The translations under genes were made by a program, and so were the position numbers. Below the pieces are notes generated by a model. It worked only from the letters and a program-made list of their open reading frames with translations. It was not told the DNA's origin and made no database searches. This document shows, one piece after another, positions 16,731 through 25,325 of a DNA stretch of 64,000 bases; positions within the stretch are counted from its first letter, which is position 1, and the number at the start of each line of letters is the position of its first letter. This DNA comes from CF-46 sp963760735 (GTDB lineage: Bacteria > Chloroflexota > Limnocylindria > Limnocylindrales > CSP1-4): contig CAVXEB010000002.1 of NCBI GenBank assembly GCA_963760735.1, forward strand, positions 124,001-188,000, read 5' to 3'.

Positions 16731-17926
16731 CCAGACCGTTCCGACGCGCCGGTTCGGCGCTTGCCGCGATCCTCCTCACGAGCTCGGCCTGCGGCGGGGC
16801 GGTGGCCTCGCCGGCCCCGTCGGACGCGACTGCCCCGCCCAGCCCGGTGGTGAGCCCGTCGGCGGTCGTGTCCGCTCCCCCGTCGGTCCAGCCCTCGCAG
16901 CCGACCGCGAAGCCCCAGCAGGCGTCTGTCGGCAAGGTGAACGACGTCATACTGGAGCAGGGCTTCGTCGACGACGAGGATGCGGCACCCGGGAACCCGG
17001 TGTTCCGGGGCAGCTCCGTCCGCACGAGCGACAGCGGGGCGCTCGAGTTCGACGTGAAGAACCGGATCAAGAGCTGCACGATGGTCCAGTCGAGCGAGGT
17101 CCGGGTCCAGCCGTCGGCGGACGTCCTCGTCGACTTCGTCGCCGGGACGACGACGTGCACCACGGCCAAGACGTCGAAGGACCTGACCCTCACGGCCAAC
17201 GGCACCACGACGATCAGGACTCCCGACCCCGTCCTCGTCGTGTCGATCGACGGTGACAACGTCACGGTCGGCATCGCGTCCGGGATCGCCCAGATCCGGA
17301 ACACGTCGATCGCGGACAACACGCCGATGTACGTCGGCCCGAAGTCCGTCACGTTCGTCCCCAAGGAGGGGCCGCCAGGCGAGCCGTCCGGGATGGACAT
17401 CGGGTCCTATCCGGACATCGTCGGCGAAGCCATCAACGGGCAGCTGGCCGGGATCAAGCCGCCGCCGAGCGGCCTTCCTGACTCGAAGGGCTCGCCGGTC
17501 CTGCGGCGGATCGACGCCCGGAAGCTGATCCAGGTCGGCGTCGACGAACAGCTCGCAGAGAACCAGCAGGTCCGGAACTTCATCGATCTGCTCATGGAAC
17601 GACAGGGCCAACAGTGGGACGTCAAGACAGACAACACCTCCCTGGCGGCGGGCGAGGTGCCCGCGTCCTTCAAGGAAGGGGCCATCGACTTGTTCTTCAC
17701 CACGGGCCGCGTCGCCAACTCCTCCGGCCCGCTGCCGATCGTCCACGATCCGAACCAGGACCAGCAGGTCGTCGTCTACATTCCCAAGGACAACGTCTTC
17801 CTCCAGAGGGAACGGGCGTTCCTCCAGGATCTCGTCAATCGCGGCGGCTACCGCGAGGTGTATCTCCGGTCCTTCGACCAGGAACCCGACTACGGGAGCA
17901 TCGCCGGGCTGTTCGGCCTCGGCTGA
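16727..17926 (+). CDS. Lipoprotein with FecR-like domain
   Basis: A 399-residue protein with a lipoprotein signal (LAAILLTSSACGG, Cys about residue 22), a Pro/Ser/Val-rich spacer, then a beta-rich block (GKVNDVILEQGFVDDEDAAP, FRGSSVRTSDSGALEFDV, VRVQPSADVLVDFVAGTT) resembling FecR domains that sense surface signals. The second half (after about residue 240) is alpha/beta with LIQVGVDEQLAENQQVRNFI and IDLFFTTGRVANSSG, similar to periplasmic substrate-binding halves. ATG 16727 overlaps the stop of the pentapeptide-repeat gene, so translation is coupled and the two products probably act together at the cell surface. Function unknown. Confidence 0.7.
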   Translation: MTRPFRRAGSALAAILLTSSACGGAVASPAPSDATAPPSPVVSPSAVVSAPPSVQPSQPTAKPQQASVGKVNDVILEQGFVDDEDAAPGNPVFRGSSVRTSDSGALEFDVKNRIKSCTMVQSSEVRVQPSADVLVDFVAGTTTCTTAKTSKDLTLTANGTTTIRTPDPVLVVSIDGDNVTVGIASGIAQIRNTSIADNTPMYVGPKSVTFVPKEGPPGEPSGMDIGSYPDIVGEAINGQLAGIKPPPSGLPDSKGSPVLRRIDARKLIQVGVDEQLAENQQVRNFIDLLMERQGQQWDVKTDNTSLAAGEVPASFKEGAIDLFFTTGRVANSSGPLPIVHDPNQDQQVVVYIPKDNVFLQRERAFLQDLVNRGGYREVYLRSFDQEPDYGSIAGLFGLG

Positions 17927-17968
17927 TCGCCGCTGGACTATCCTCGGGTCGACCCCCGCGAGGACGAC

Positions 17969-18769
17969 ATGGCGACTTCGCTCCGATCGGGCCTGGCCCC
18001 GGTCAACGGCATCGAGCTCTGGTACGAGGTCCACGGCGTCGGCAGGCCGCTGGTCCTGCTTCATGGCGGCTTCGGCTCCGTCGAGATGTTCGGCCCGAAC
18101 GTCGCCGCGCTCGCGGCCGGACGCCAGGTGATCGGCGTCGACCTCCAGAGCCACGGCCGCTCCCCGGCCGCCGATCGACCGATGCGGTTCGAGACGATGG
18201 CCGATGACATCGCGGAGCTGATCGCCCTCCTCGGCCTGGAGCGCGCGGACGTGATGGGCTTCTCGCTCGGCGGCGCCGTCGCTCTCCGCACGGCGATCCA
18301 GCATCCGGGCGTCGTCGATCGGCTGATCCTCGTCTCGACCCCGTTCCGGCGGTCGGGCTGGTACCCCGAGATGTGGGGCGCGATGGATGCCATGGGCCCC
18401 GAGGCAGCCGGACCGCTCGGTCAGTCGCCGCTCGGCGCCACGTACCGGGCGATCGCGCCGAACCCCGCCGAATGGCCGGTCCTCGTGACGCAGGTCACGA
18501 CGATGCTCCACGACGACTACGACTGGACGACCGAGGCGGTCCGGCTCTCGATGCCGGTGATGCTCGTCATCGGCGACGCGGACGGCCTTCCGCCACGACA
18601 CGCGGTCGAGTGCTTCGAGCTGCTCGGGGGCGGGCAGCGGGACGCCCACTGGGACCTCTCCGGCAGGACCAGGCACCGGCTGGCGATCCTGCCCGGTGTC
18701 ACCCACTACGACATCAACGTCAGCCCGCTCCTGGCGACGAGCGTCGCCGCGTTCCTCGACGAGGCCTGA
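17969..18769 (+). CDS. Alpha/beta hydrolase
   Basis: A 266-residue alpha/beta-hydrolase-fold protein. The oxyanion region is LVLLHGGFGSVEMFGPN, the nucleophile elbow is MGFSLGGAVALR (Ser in G-F-S-L-G), the acid is likely in VMLVIGDADGLPP and the catalytic His in LPGVTHYDIN. Length and motifs match esterases, lactonases or hydrolases acting on small molecules; substrate cannot be told. ATG 17969 follows CGAGGACGAC. It lies 42 bases after the FecR-like lipoprotein gene and 2 bases before the next small gene, consistent with one transcript. Confidence 0.88.
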   Translation: MATSLRSGLAPVNGIELWYEVHGVGRPLVLLHGGFGSVEMFGPNVAALAAGRQVIGVDLQSHGRSPAADRPMRFETMADDIAELIALLGLERADVMGFSLGGAVALRTAIQHPGVVDRLILVSTPFRRSGWYPEMWGAMDAMGPEAAGPLGQSPLGATYRAIAPNPAEWPVLVTQVTTMLHDDYDWTTEAVRLSMPVMLVIGDADGLPPRHAVECFELLGGGQRDAHWDLSGRTRHRLAILPGVTHYDINVSPLLATSVAAFLDEA

Positions 18770-18771
18770 CC

Positions 18772-19122
18772 GTGGCGTCGTACACGCTCAACGAGCGGGC
18801 GGTCGCGAGGGCGCGGGACCTGATCGACCACCGCCAGTACGTGCTCGACAGCGACTGGGGCGAGGTCGCGCCCGTCGCCGACGACGAGAACACGTTCCTG
18901 AAGACGCACGACTGGGACGAGTACGCGGCGTGGCATCTCGGGTTGACCGACGGTGCGAACGACGAGACGAAGGCCCGCTACGCCTTCGTGTATGGCGACT
19001 TCCGGCGGGTCCACCGGAGCGGGCTGATCGCCTGTGTGTATCGTGCGTCGGAGTGGCGGCACAAGGCGATCGAGCTGGCGGCGCACGAGCTGCTGCAGCA
19101 TCTCGACAAGACGACCGCCTGA
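18772..19122 (+). CDS. Conserved hypothetical protein
   Basis: A 116-residue soluble protein starting at GTG 18772 two bases after the hydrolase stop, so it is almost certainly co-translated. Strongly conserved-looking blocks are DLIDHRQYVLDSDWGEVAP, ENTFLKTHDWDEYAAWHLG, KARYAFVYGDFRRVHRSGL and IACVYRASEWRHKAIELAA. I recognise this arrangement from a family of short bacterial proteins with no assigned function, common next to hydrolases and resistance genes. It has many charged and aromatic residues, no Cys cluster and no signal peptide. Function unknown. Confidence 0.8.
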   Translation: MASYTLNERAVARARDLIDHRQYVLDSDWGEVAPVADDENTFLKTHDWDEYAAWHLGLTDGANDETKARYAFVYGDFRRVHRSGLIACVYRASEWRHKAIELAAHELLQHLDKTTA

Positions 19123-19245
19123 CCGGCGCCGCCAGCCGGGTCACCGCAGGGAGGGGCGGCAGCCGTGGTGCGCGCCGGCACCGGATCGACTTCGAGGGCG
19201 GCAGCTCGGGACGCTCATCCACCCGGCCGGGGGCGCGGAAACTCG

Positions 19246-19274
19246 TTGCCGACCGGCACCGGCGGCAGTACGAT
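19246..19274 (+). promoter_or_regulatory. Sigma-70-type promoter for the coiled-coil gene
   Basis: TTGCCG at 19246-19251 and TACGAT at 19269-19274 are separated by exactly 17 bases. The predicted transcript would begin about 80 bases before ATG 19361. The rest of the 238-bp gap from 19123 to 19360 shows no other signal. Confidence 0.5.
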
Positions 19275-19360
19275 CTCCAGCCTCCGCCACGACCAGTCGC
19301 GCCCGTCGAAGTCCGGTTGTCCGGGATCCAACCGTTGGCGGAATGGGAGGTGGCCGAGCC

Positions 19361-20744
19361 ATGGTCGACGAGACGCCCCAGATCAACCCGGTCGACCCCG
19401 GCCCCGTGCCGGACCCGATCGAGCCCTGGCAGTCGAATGGCGTGAGCGGCGAGCCGATGCTCGGCTCGGTCGCGGCCATTGACCTCGTCGCCGAACCGGA
19501 CGACGCGACCGCGACCGACGGCGAGTCGGTGGTCGAGGCCGAGGCGCCCGCCCCGGCGGTGGCAGACGCCGCCGCGGTCGAGGCCGAGGCGCCCGCCCCG
19601 GCGGGGGCAGACGCCGCCGCGGTCGCGACCGATCCGGCGCCGGGCATCGACGATTCCACCGTCTTCCTCGCCAGCCTCGCCCAGGCGATGCGCGAGGCCG
19701 CGCACGCCGACCGAACCCGGGTCGCCGACGACGTCGATCGGCGACGTGACGCCCACGTCGCGGGGATCAACGCCCGTCGCGACGAGGAAGCCGCACGGAT
19801 GCGCGAGCTCGCCGTGGACGATCGAAGGGCGATCGATGCCTGGGTCGAGGCCGAGGAGGCGCGGATCGCCGAGGAGCGCGACCGACGGAACGCCGCCGTC
19901 GATTCCGACCTGGAGACGAGCCTCACCGAGCACGGCGCGATGGTCGACCGGGAGATCGTCCGGGTCGAGGCCGCGATCGCCGTCTATCGCCAGGACGTCG
20001 ACGCCTACTTCGCGCGGCTGGAGGGCGACTCCGACCCGGTCCTGATCGCCCAGCACGCGGCCCGCCGGCCGGTGTTCCCGGACCTCGACAAGCTGGCGCA
20101 GCCGCCGGACGAGACGGCCGTGGACGTCGCGCAGGCGACGGTGGTCGCGGATCAGTCCGCAGGCGCGGTGGAGGCCGTCGCCGACGCAACCGAGACGACC
20201 GCCGTCGCCGAGGCGGCGGTCGCCGACGTGGCCGCGACGACCGAGCCCGAGGCCGAAGCCGAGGCTGACATCACCGCGACGGCGACCCCTGAGGCCGAGC
20301 CCGAGGACAACGGCAAGGCCGAGGACGTGCTCGCCGCCACGCTGATGGTCGGCGTCATGGACGGTGACAAGTCCCCGGACGAAGCTCGCCCAGGCGTGGG
20401 CCGCCTGGAACGAATCGACGAAGACCGCGGACCAGGCGGCCGAGGCAGCCAGGGCCGCCGAGCCGCCGCCGGCGCCGTTCGTCCTGACGCCGCCGGCGAC
20501 CGCCGACCCGGCGACGCCGACCGACGCCGCAGCGGCCACTCCGAACGACGGCGAGACGGTGGCGTCGTTGAATGGCGGCGACGCGGTCGAGTCGACCGGG
20601 GCCGCCGGGACGGCATCGGAGCCCGTCGCGGTCGCGGCCGGCACGTGGAAGCCGCCGGCTGAGGCAGAGACGGCACCCCAGCCGTCCTCGGGCGCGATGG
20701 GCTGGTTCCGCAGGGACCGCGATCGCGACCACGGCGGTCGCTAG
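19361..20744 (+). CDS. Acidic, Ala/Glu-rich coiled-coil protein (one frameshift)
   Basis: The first frame encodes about 336 residues: an acidic low-complexity N-terminus with a 15-residue tandem repeat (VEAEAPAPAVADAAA), a helical charged segment (ADDVDRRRDAHVAGINARRD, MRELAVDDRRAIDAWVEAEE) likely to form a coiled coil, and an Ala/Glu/Thr-rich stretch. The frame changes near 20370 and continues as KLAQAWAAWNESTKTADQAA to AMGWFRRDRDRDHGGR. A single-base error would give a protein of about 460 residues. ATG 19361 follows GGGAGG by about 10 bases. No catalytic domain is visible; it may be structural, for example linked to the division site or envelope, but this is a guess. Confidence 0.6.
19532..19621 (+). 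repeat. 45-bp tandem duplication in coiled-coil gene
   Basis: Two adjacent 45-bp units (19532-19576 and 19577-19621) encode VEAEAPAPA-V/G-ADAAA. The two units differ at very few positions, so the duplication is recent. Confidence 0.8.
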
Positions 20745-20787
20745 CGAGAGCGACGGCGCCCGACGGGGCGCACCACAGGGGGACGGG

Positions 20788-21405
20788 ATGAACGCAGCGA
20801 CAGCCTTCGGCCGGGTGACGGCCGGCATCGTCATGGCGATCGTTCTCGCCGCCTGCAGCGCGTCCGCGAGCCAATCCGCCGGCGGTGGCGGATCGAGCGG
20901 TGGAGGCGCGTCGTCCGGCCCTGCGGCCTCGAGCGGCGCCGCGTCGACCGGGCCCGACGCAGGTGGAGCGCCGAGCCAGGCGGCCGGCGGCGGGGCCGCC
21001 GGCGGGGACTGCGGCGTCCACGAGATCAACGGGGTCAGCGCCCGGACCTTCTGCGGGCCTGCGGCGGTCACGTTCACCCTCGGCGGCGACACCCACGAGC
21101 TGAAGGGCGGGGAGTGCTCGGGGTCCGGCGACACGTTCGCGATCAATGTCGGGACGATCGTGCTCGGCGAGCTCAGCCCGAAGCCCGACTACTTCGGGCT
21201 GACGATCATCACCCCCGACGGCTCGCCGATCGCCGACGGCAAGGCGACGGGTGCGCCCGCCCTGGCCGGGGATGTCGGCGGCACCGCGTTCGCGATGAAG
21301 ACCGACGGGACCGTGACCCTGAAGGACGGCTTGAAGGCCGGCGACTTCGACGGCGACACGTTCACCGGCCCGAGCCCGATCAAGGGCTCGTTCAGCTGCG
21401 GCTGA
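20788..21405 (+). CDS. Secreted lipoprotein, Gly/Ser-rich linker plus beta domain
   Basis: A 205-residue protein with a clear lipobox (IVLAACSAS; Cys about residue 23) followed by a Gly/Ser/Ala-rich linker of about 50 residues. The mature domain (about 75-205) has three cysteines in its first third (GGDCGVHEING, RTFCGPAAV, GGECSG) and one at the C-terminus (GSFSCG), which could form two disulphides, and beta-strand patterns such as AVTFTLGGDTHEL. ATG 20788 is preceded by GGGGGACGG. It follows the coiled-coil gene by 43 bases and converges with the PhoD-like gene with only 3 bases between stops. No function recognised. Confidence 0.75.
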   Translation: MNAATAFGRVTAGIVMAIVLAACSASASQSAGGGGSSGGGASSGPAASSGAASTGPDAGGAPSQAAGGGAAGGDCGVHEINGVSARTFCGPAAVTFTLGGDTHELKGGECSGSGDTFAINVGTIVLGELSPKPDYFGLTIITPDGSPIADGKATGAPALAGDVGGTAFAMKTDGTVTLKDGLKAGDFDGDTFTGPSPIKGSFSCG

Positions 21406-21408
21406 CGG

Positions 21409-23478
21409 CTAGACCGTCAACGCCCGGAACGGGTCGGCGACGGGCGCCAGCCGGACGCCCTGCGGGCCGCCGGCGACCGCCCGGTCGTAGCGCGACGTCA
21501 TCCGGAGGCCCTCGAGGTCCAGCCGCCCGACGAACGTCCCGAACAGCAGGAAGTCGTCGGCGGTCTTCGGGTCCGCGCGGGTCCCGGCCATCGTGAGCGG
21601 GTACCAGTCGAGGCGTCGCATCTGGGCGTCCACGAAGTCGGGCCGGTAGATGATCCCGACGTCCTGGGCGATCTGGAGCGCCTTCGGGAAGTCGCTGTTG
21701 TCGCCGGTCATGATCCGCTTGACCTTGGCCGCATCCTCCTCGCCGATCAGCTGCCGGAACGGCGACAGCGTGAACTGGTAGACCGGTGTCCGGCGGGTCG
21801 ATCGGGCCAGGTCGCCCCGCATCAGGTAGCTGAAGTGGACGTCGCCCGAGACGATCGCGACGAACGTCTTCGGGGTCGTGCCCTCGCCGTTGACGAGGCT
21901 CTCCAGGAGCGTCGTCATCCGGTCGAAGCTCGACGGGAACGCGGGCCACAGCTCGATGTCCTGCTCGAGCGTCGGGCCGGCGATGAAGTGCTCGATGATC
22001 TCCTCGAGGAAGAACCCGGCCGTCGCCCCCGCGATGCCCCCGACGATCGCCCCGCCCGCCGCCCCGGCGGCGGCCCCGGCCGGTCCTCCGACGAGGAAGC
22101 CGCCGATCCCACCGACGATCGCGCCGCCGAGCGCACCGGCCAGCCCGCCGACTGCCGCGGTCTCGAGTCGCTCGAGGAACGAGGGGTCGTTCTCGATCTT
22201 GTCCGCGACCCAGCTGAACAGGTCGTGGAGCGGATGCGGGTTGAGGACCGGCCCCGGGACGACGAGGACGACACGCCGTCGGGGATGATCGAGCGCGAGG
22301 TCGCGGAAGTCCGTCCACGACGGGTCGTCCATGAGCAGGCGATGGCCGGACAGCTTCCGCGTCATCCGCGTGTCGCCGACGACGAACCGCGTCCCGGCGG
22401 CCTCGAACGCGTAGCTCCAGCGGGCGCGACGGGTTCCCCGGACGTAGCTCTCGAACATCGATGTCAGGCGATCGGTCGCGTCGTCGAACAGCGGCCGGAT
22501 CCGCGGGGCGAGCGGCCGCATCCGCTCGTCGGCGAGCCAGTCGCGCGGCGCAAGGTTGCCTGCGCCCTGGTACAGCCAGTAGGCGAGCAGGCCGGCCCCG
22601 AACCGGGTGATCCAGGCCGGCGACCGCCGCGCCGCGACCCAGTCGGCGGTGATGTTCCAGTCGTCGGTCTGCTCGTGGTCGTCCATGATCATGAACGACG
22701 GCACGGTCGACAGCAGCCAGCGGACCTCCGGCGTCGCCGTCCAGGCCTCGCGGTACAGCTCGACGAACTGGGCCAGCGTCGTCGCGGAGTCCGGGTCGTC
22801 GCCCCGGAGGTCCGGCCGTCGGAACCGCGACTTCAGCCGGTCCGACAGCTGGTCGCCGTAGACCTGGTCGCCGGTCAGGAGCAGGAGCTGCGGCCAGCTC
22901 GTCCGGCGGTCGTCCCAGGTCTCGGCGAGCTGCGAGGCCAGGCCGAGGAGCGCGTCGAGGCCCTTCTCCGACCCGGCCGGATCGCCCTGGGCGTAGCCGG
23001 CCCGGCACGAGCCGTATGCGATCCGGAGCGGGTCGAACGCCCACGTCGGCAGCGTCCGGAAGAGGCTCGGCAGGCCGATCCCGGCGAGCTTGCGATCCGG
23101 CCACAGGTCCTTGACCGAGCCGTCCTCGCGGCGGCCCCGGACGACGTAGCTGTACCAGGTGTCGGGCAGGAGCAGGTCGCAGGCGATCCAGCAGTAGCGG
23201 GACGCCCCGACCCGGACCGGGTAGCCGGTCGCGCGGACCGGGATCATCGGCGCGCCGATCCCCTCCCCCGTCAGCTCCACCTCGATCTCGGTGAAGCCGT
23301 CGGCGACCTCGACCCAGATCACCACCGACGTCCGATCGACGTGGCGGAGGAGCGGGCCGCAGATCAGGTCCGGCTGTCGGGACCGGAGGTGGCCCTGGGC
23401 GTCGAGCTCGACGTCGTCGCCCGGGCCGCCGATCCCCGTGAGCCCCCGGCCGAGCCGGCGGGCGGTCGCGCCGGTCAT
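21409..23478 (-). CDS. PhoD-like metallophosphoesterase with inserted glycine-zipper region
   Basis: A 689-residue protein. A PhoD-type N-terminal beta domain (about 35-145) precedes a metallophosphatase core with GDQVYGD (203-209), FMIMDDHEQTDDW (263-275) and SGDVHFSYL (544-552), the metal ligands of alkaline phosphatase D relatives. Between the second and third metal motifs lies a glycine/alanine-rich segment (about 444-489: GGLAGALGGAIVGGIGGF and GGAIVGGIAGATAGFF), a glycine zipper able to insert into membranes or oligomerise, bounded by LERLETAAV and LEEIIEHFI helices. No signal peptide is present. ATG 23478 overlaps the stop of the upstream unknown gene (ATGA), so the two are coupled. 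The glycine-zipper insert is not typical of PhoD; it suggests a membrane-acting enzyme. Confidence 0.8.
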   Translation of the reverse strand: MTGATARRLGRGLTGIGGPGDDVELDAQGHLRSRQPDLICGPLLRHVDRTSVVIWVEVADGFTEIEVELTGEGIGAPMIPVRATGYPVRVGASRYCWIACDLLLPDTWYSYVVRGRREDGSVKDLWPDRKLAGIGLPSLFRTLPTWAFDPLRIAYGSCRAGYAQGDPAGSEKGLDALLGLASQLAETWDDRRTSWPQLLLLTGDQVYGDQLSDRLKSRFRRPDLRGDDPDSATTLAQFVELYREAWTATPEVRWLLSTVPSFMIMDDHEQTDDWNITADWVAARRSPAWITRFGAGLLAYWLYQGAGNLAPRDWLADERMRPLAPRIRPLFDDATDRLTSMFESYVRGTRRARWSYAFEAAGTRFVVGDTRMTRKLSGHRLLMDDPSWTDFRDLALDHPRRRVVLVVPGPVLNPHPLHDLFSWVADKIENDPSFLERLETAAVGGLAGALGGAIVGGIGGFLVGGPAGAAAGAAGGAIVGGIAGATAGFFLEEIIEHFIAGPTLEQDIELWPAFPSSFDRMTTLLESLVNGEGTTPKTFVAIVSGDVHFSYLMRGDLARSTRRTPVYQFTLSPFRQLIGEEDAAKVKRIMTGDNSDFPKALQIAQDVGIIYRPDFVDAQMRRLDWYPLTMAGTRADPKTADDFLLFGTFVGRLDLEGLRMTSRYDRAVAGGPQGVRLAPVADPFRALTV

Positions 23479-24866
23479 GCCGGCGGCGCCACCGGCGTCA
23501 GGTCGGGCACGTCCGCCAGGACGCACGTCCCGGCGACCGGCTCGATGTGGGTGCCCATGAACAGGTGGACGTCGCGCTTCCGGACGAACTTGCCGAGCCA
23601 GCCCGGGTTCCTGATCGTGTCGCCGATCTTCTTGCCGAGATCGACGACCGGCGGCCGATCGCCGAGCGAGCTGACGAGGTTCTGGTGATCCGTCAGCGGG
23701 ACGTAGACCGTCTGGTCGCGGACCTGGAGCTTCGACCACTCGAGCGCACTGGAGAGCGATGCCGCCGGCGCCCGGTTGGCGCCGGTTCGGGCCTTCGGGG
23801 CGAGCAGACGGAGCATCGGCTGGGCGAGGTCGCCCGTCGCCCGCTGGTCCTCGAGGTGGCGGAGGAACCTGCCGGTGTAGATCGACGAGTTCGCGTTCAG
23901 GTGCTCCGCCACGGCGCTGGTCCGAGCGGCGGCCCGAACGTCGTCGTCGAGGCCCAGCTCGGCGTTCGCGACGCTGACGATCCTCGGATCGGTGACGCGG
24001 CGGGCGAGGAAGTCGCCATAGGCGCTGCCCATGCCGCGCGCCGGGAACGTCAGCCGCCCGGCGTGGAGGAGGACGCCGAAGTCGACCCGCCAGAGGGTCG
24101 TCACGACCTCGAACCGACGGAAGACCGGGCTGAACCGGAGCTCCAGGCTGCGGTCGAGGTACGGGTTCGAGAACGTCCGGGTGATCGACCGCTCGACGGC
24201 GACCGTCCGCGACGTCGTCGTGTCCGTCCGGTACGACTGGCTCTCGGAGCGCTGGATCGTCGAGAGGCTCTCGTCGATCACATCGAGCGTCTTCGAGTTG
24301 CCCGACGTGCCCGGCGTGGCACCGCCGTCGTCCCCGCCCCCGAAGATCGATTCGATCCCCTTCTGCGCCGCGTCGATGACGCCGTTGACCGCGTCGACGC
24401 CGGCCTGGACCGGGGCGGTGATGACGTCCCACGCGTCCTCGAGGAACGAGCCGAAGATCGCCGAGATCGGCGACAGCTCGACCGAGCTGCCGTCGTAGTC
24501 GGTGTCGATCAGCTCCCGCCCGTGGCGCCGGGTGTTGGTGCTGACCTCGGACGACTCGAACGCCGTCTGGACGGTCCGGACGAAGTCGGTCTGCTCGCGC
24601 TGGCGGACCTCGGTCGAGATCGTCTCGCCGGGCGCCAGCCCCATGACCGAGCGGACCGGCGCGACGCAGGCTTCCTTCGCGGTCCAGGTCTGCTGGTAGA
24701 ACAGGTTGAAGTACGGGTGGACGGCGCCGCCCTGCATCGACAGCGCACCGAGCGGGATCTCGCCCTCGTCGCGGGCGAGCGGCGGCCCCTCGATCGTGCG
24801 ATTGATGATGAGGCGACCATCGAGGTCCCCGCACTGCTCGTACGGGGCGCAGACGTCCTCGGCCAT
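23475..24866 (-). CDS. Unknown protein coupled to PhoD-like enzyme
   Basis: A 463-residue protein with no recognised domain. N-terminus: MAEDVCAPYEQCGDLDGRL; then GETISTEVRQREQTDFVRTV, a helical segment FLEDAWDVITAPVQAGVDAV, a Gly/Asp linker, SESQSYRTDTTTSRTVAVER and FSNPYLDRSLELRFSPVFRR, and a C-terminal part with NPGWLGKFVRKRDVHLFMGT. The Thr/Ser-rich tracts and aromatic beta segments look like a structural or scaffold protein. ATG 24866 is supported by GGAGG eight bases upstream (the upstream GTG at 24881 overlaps that site). Its last codons overlap the phosphoesterase start, so they should be made in fixed ratio and likely work together. Function unknown. Confidence 0.7.
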   Translation of the reverse strand: MAEDVCAPYEQCGDLDGRLIINRTIEGPPLARDEGEIPLGALSMQGGAVHPYFNLFYQQTWTAKEACVAPVRSVMGLAPGETISTEVRQREQTDFVRTVQTAFESSEVSTNTRRHGRELIDTDYDGSSVELSPISAIFGSFLEDAWDVITAPVQAGVDAVNGVIDAAQKGIESIFGGGDDGGATPGTSGNSKTLDVIDESLSTIQRSESQSYRTDTTTSRTVAVERSITRTFSNPYLDRSLELRFSPVFRRFEVVTTLWRVDFGVLLHAGRLTFPARGMGSAYGDFLARRVTDPRIVSVANAELGLDDDVRAAARTSAVAEHLNANSSIYTGRFLRHLEDQRATGDLAQPMLRLLAPKARTGANRAPAASLSSALEWSKLQVRDQTVYVPLTDHQNLVSSLGDRPPVVDLGKKIGDTIRNPGWLGKFVRKRDVHLFMGTHIEPVAGTCVLADVPDLTPVAPPA

Positions 24867-25325
24867 GTGCCCAACCTCCACACGGCCCCCCGAGGCCGGT
24901 GTGGACCGTGGCTGCGTCCGTGGCCATCTGGCCCGCGGTCTGGCGGTGGTCTAGCAGGACCGCGTCACGACGGCGTCGCGGATGGTCGCGGGCCGCGCGG
25001 CTGCGGACCGCGGAGTGCGGTTCGGTCATTTCGCCGTGCCGCCGAGTCGGGCTCTGCCAGATCGTCGTCCGGGGTCGAGGAACGGGCCGTAGACACCGCA
25101 TGGCTGTCAGATCGTCCTGGGTGGACGACGGAGGCGCGTTTCGCGGCCGATTCCGCCGCTCGGACGAGCGGGATCGTGCGTGAACGTTCGTCGTCCGCGC
25201 TCCGCACGATGCCTCGTCGTCCTCGGGCGACGATCTGACACCGAAACAGTGCGGCGCGCTGATCCTCGACGCGTCACGACGAGAGATGGCGGGATCGAGA
25301 GGGGGAGAGCGAGCGGAAGGGCGGT
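24867..25325. other. 459-bp intergenic region with three CAGATCGTC motifs
   Basis: No convincing gene. It lies upstream of the unknown/PhoD pair. The 10-mer (C/T)CAGATCGTC occurs at 25057-25066 and 25107-25116, exactly 50 bases apart, and inverted as GACGATCTGA at 25229-25238. A role as operator sites is possible but unproven. No promoter of consensus type stood out. Confidence 0.4.

Noticed and set aside
19532..19621. Short repeats resembling a CRISPR unit
   Set aside because: Only two adjacent in-frame units with no spacers; it is a coding tandem duplication. No CRISPR array is present in the window.
24899..25183. A 94-codon plus-strand ORF
   Set aside because: No ribosome site, no family similarity and Arg/Trp-rich composition; treated as noncoding.
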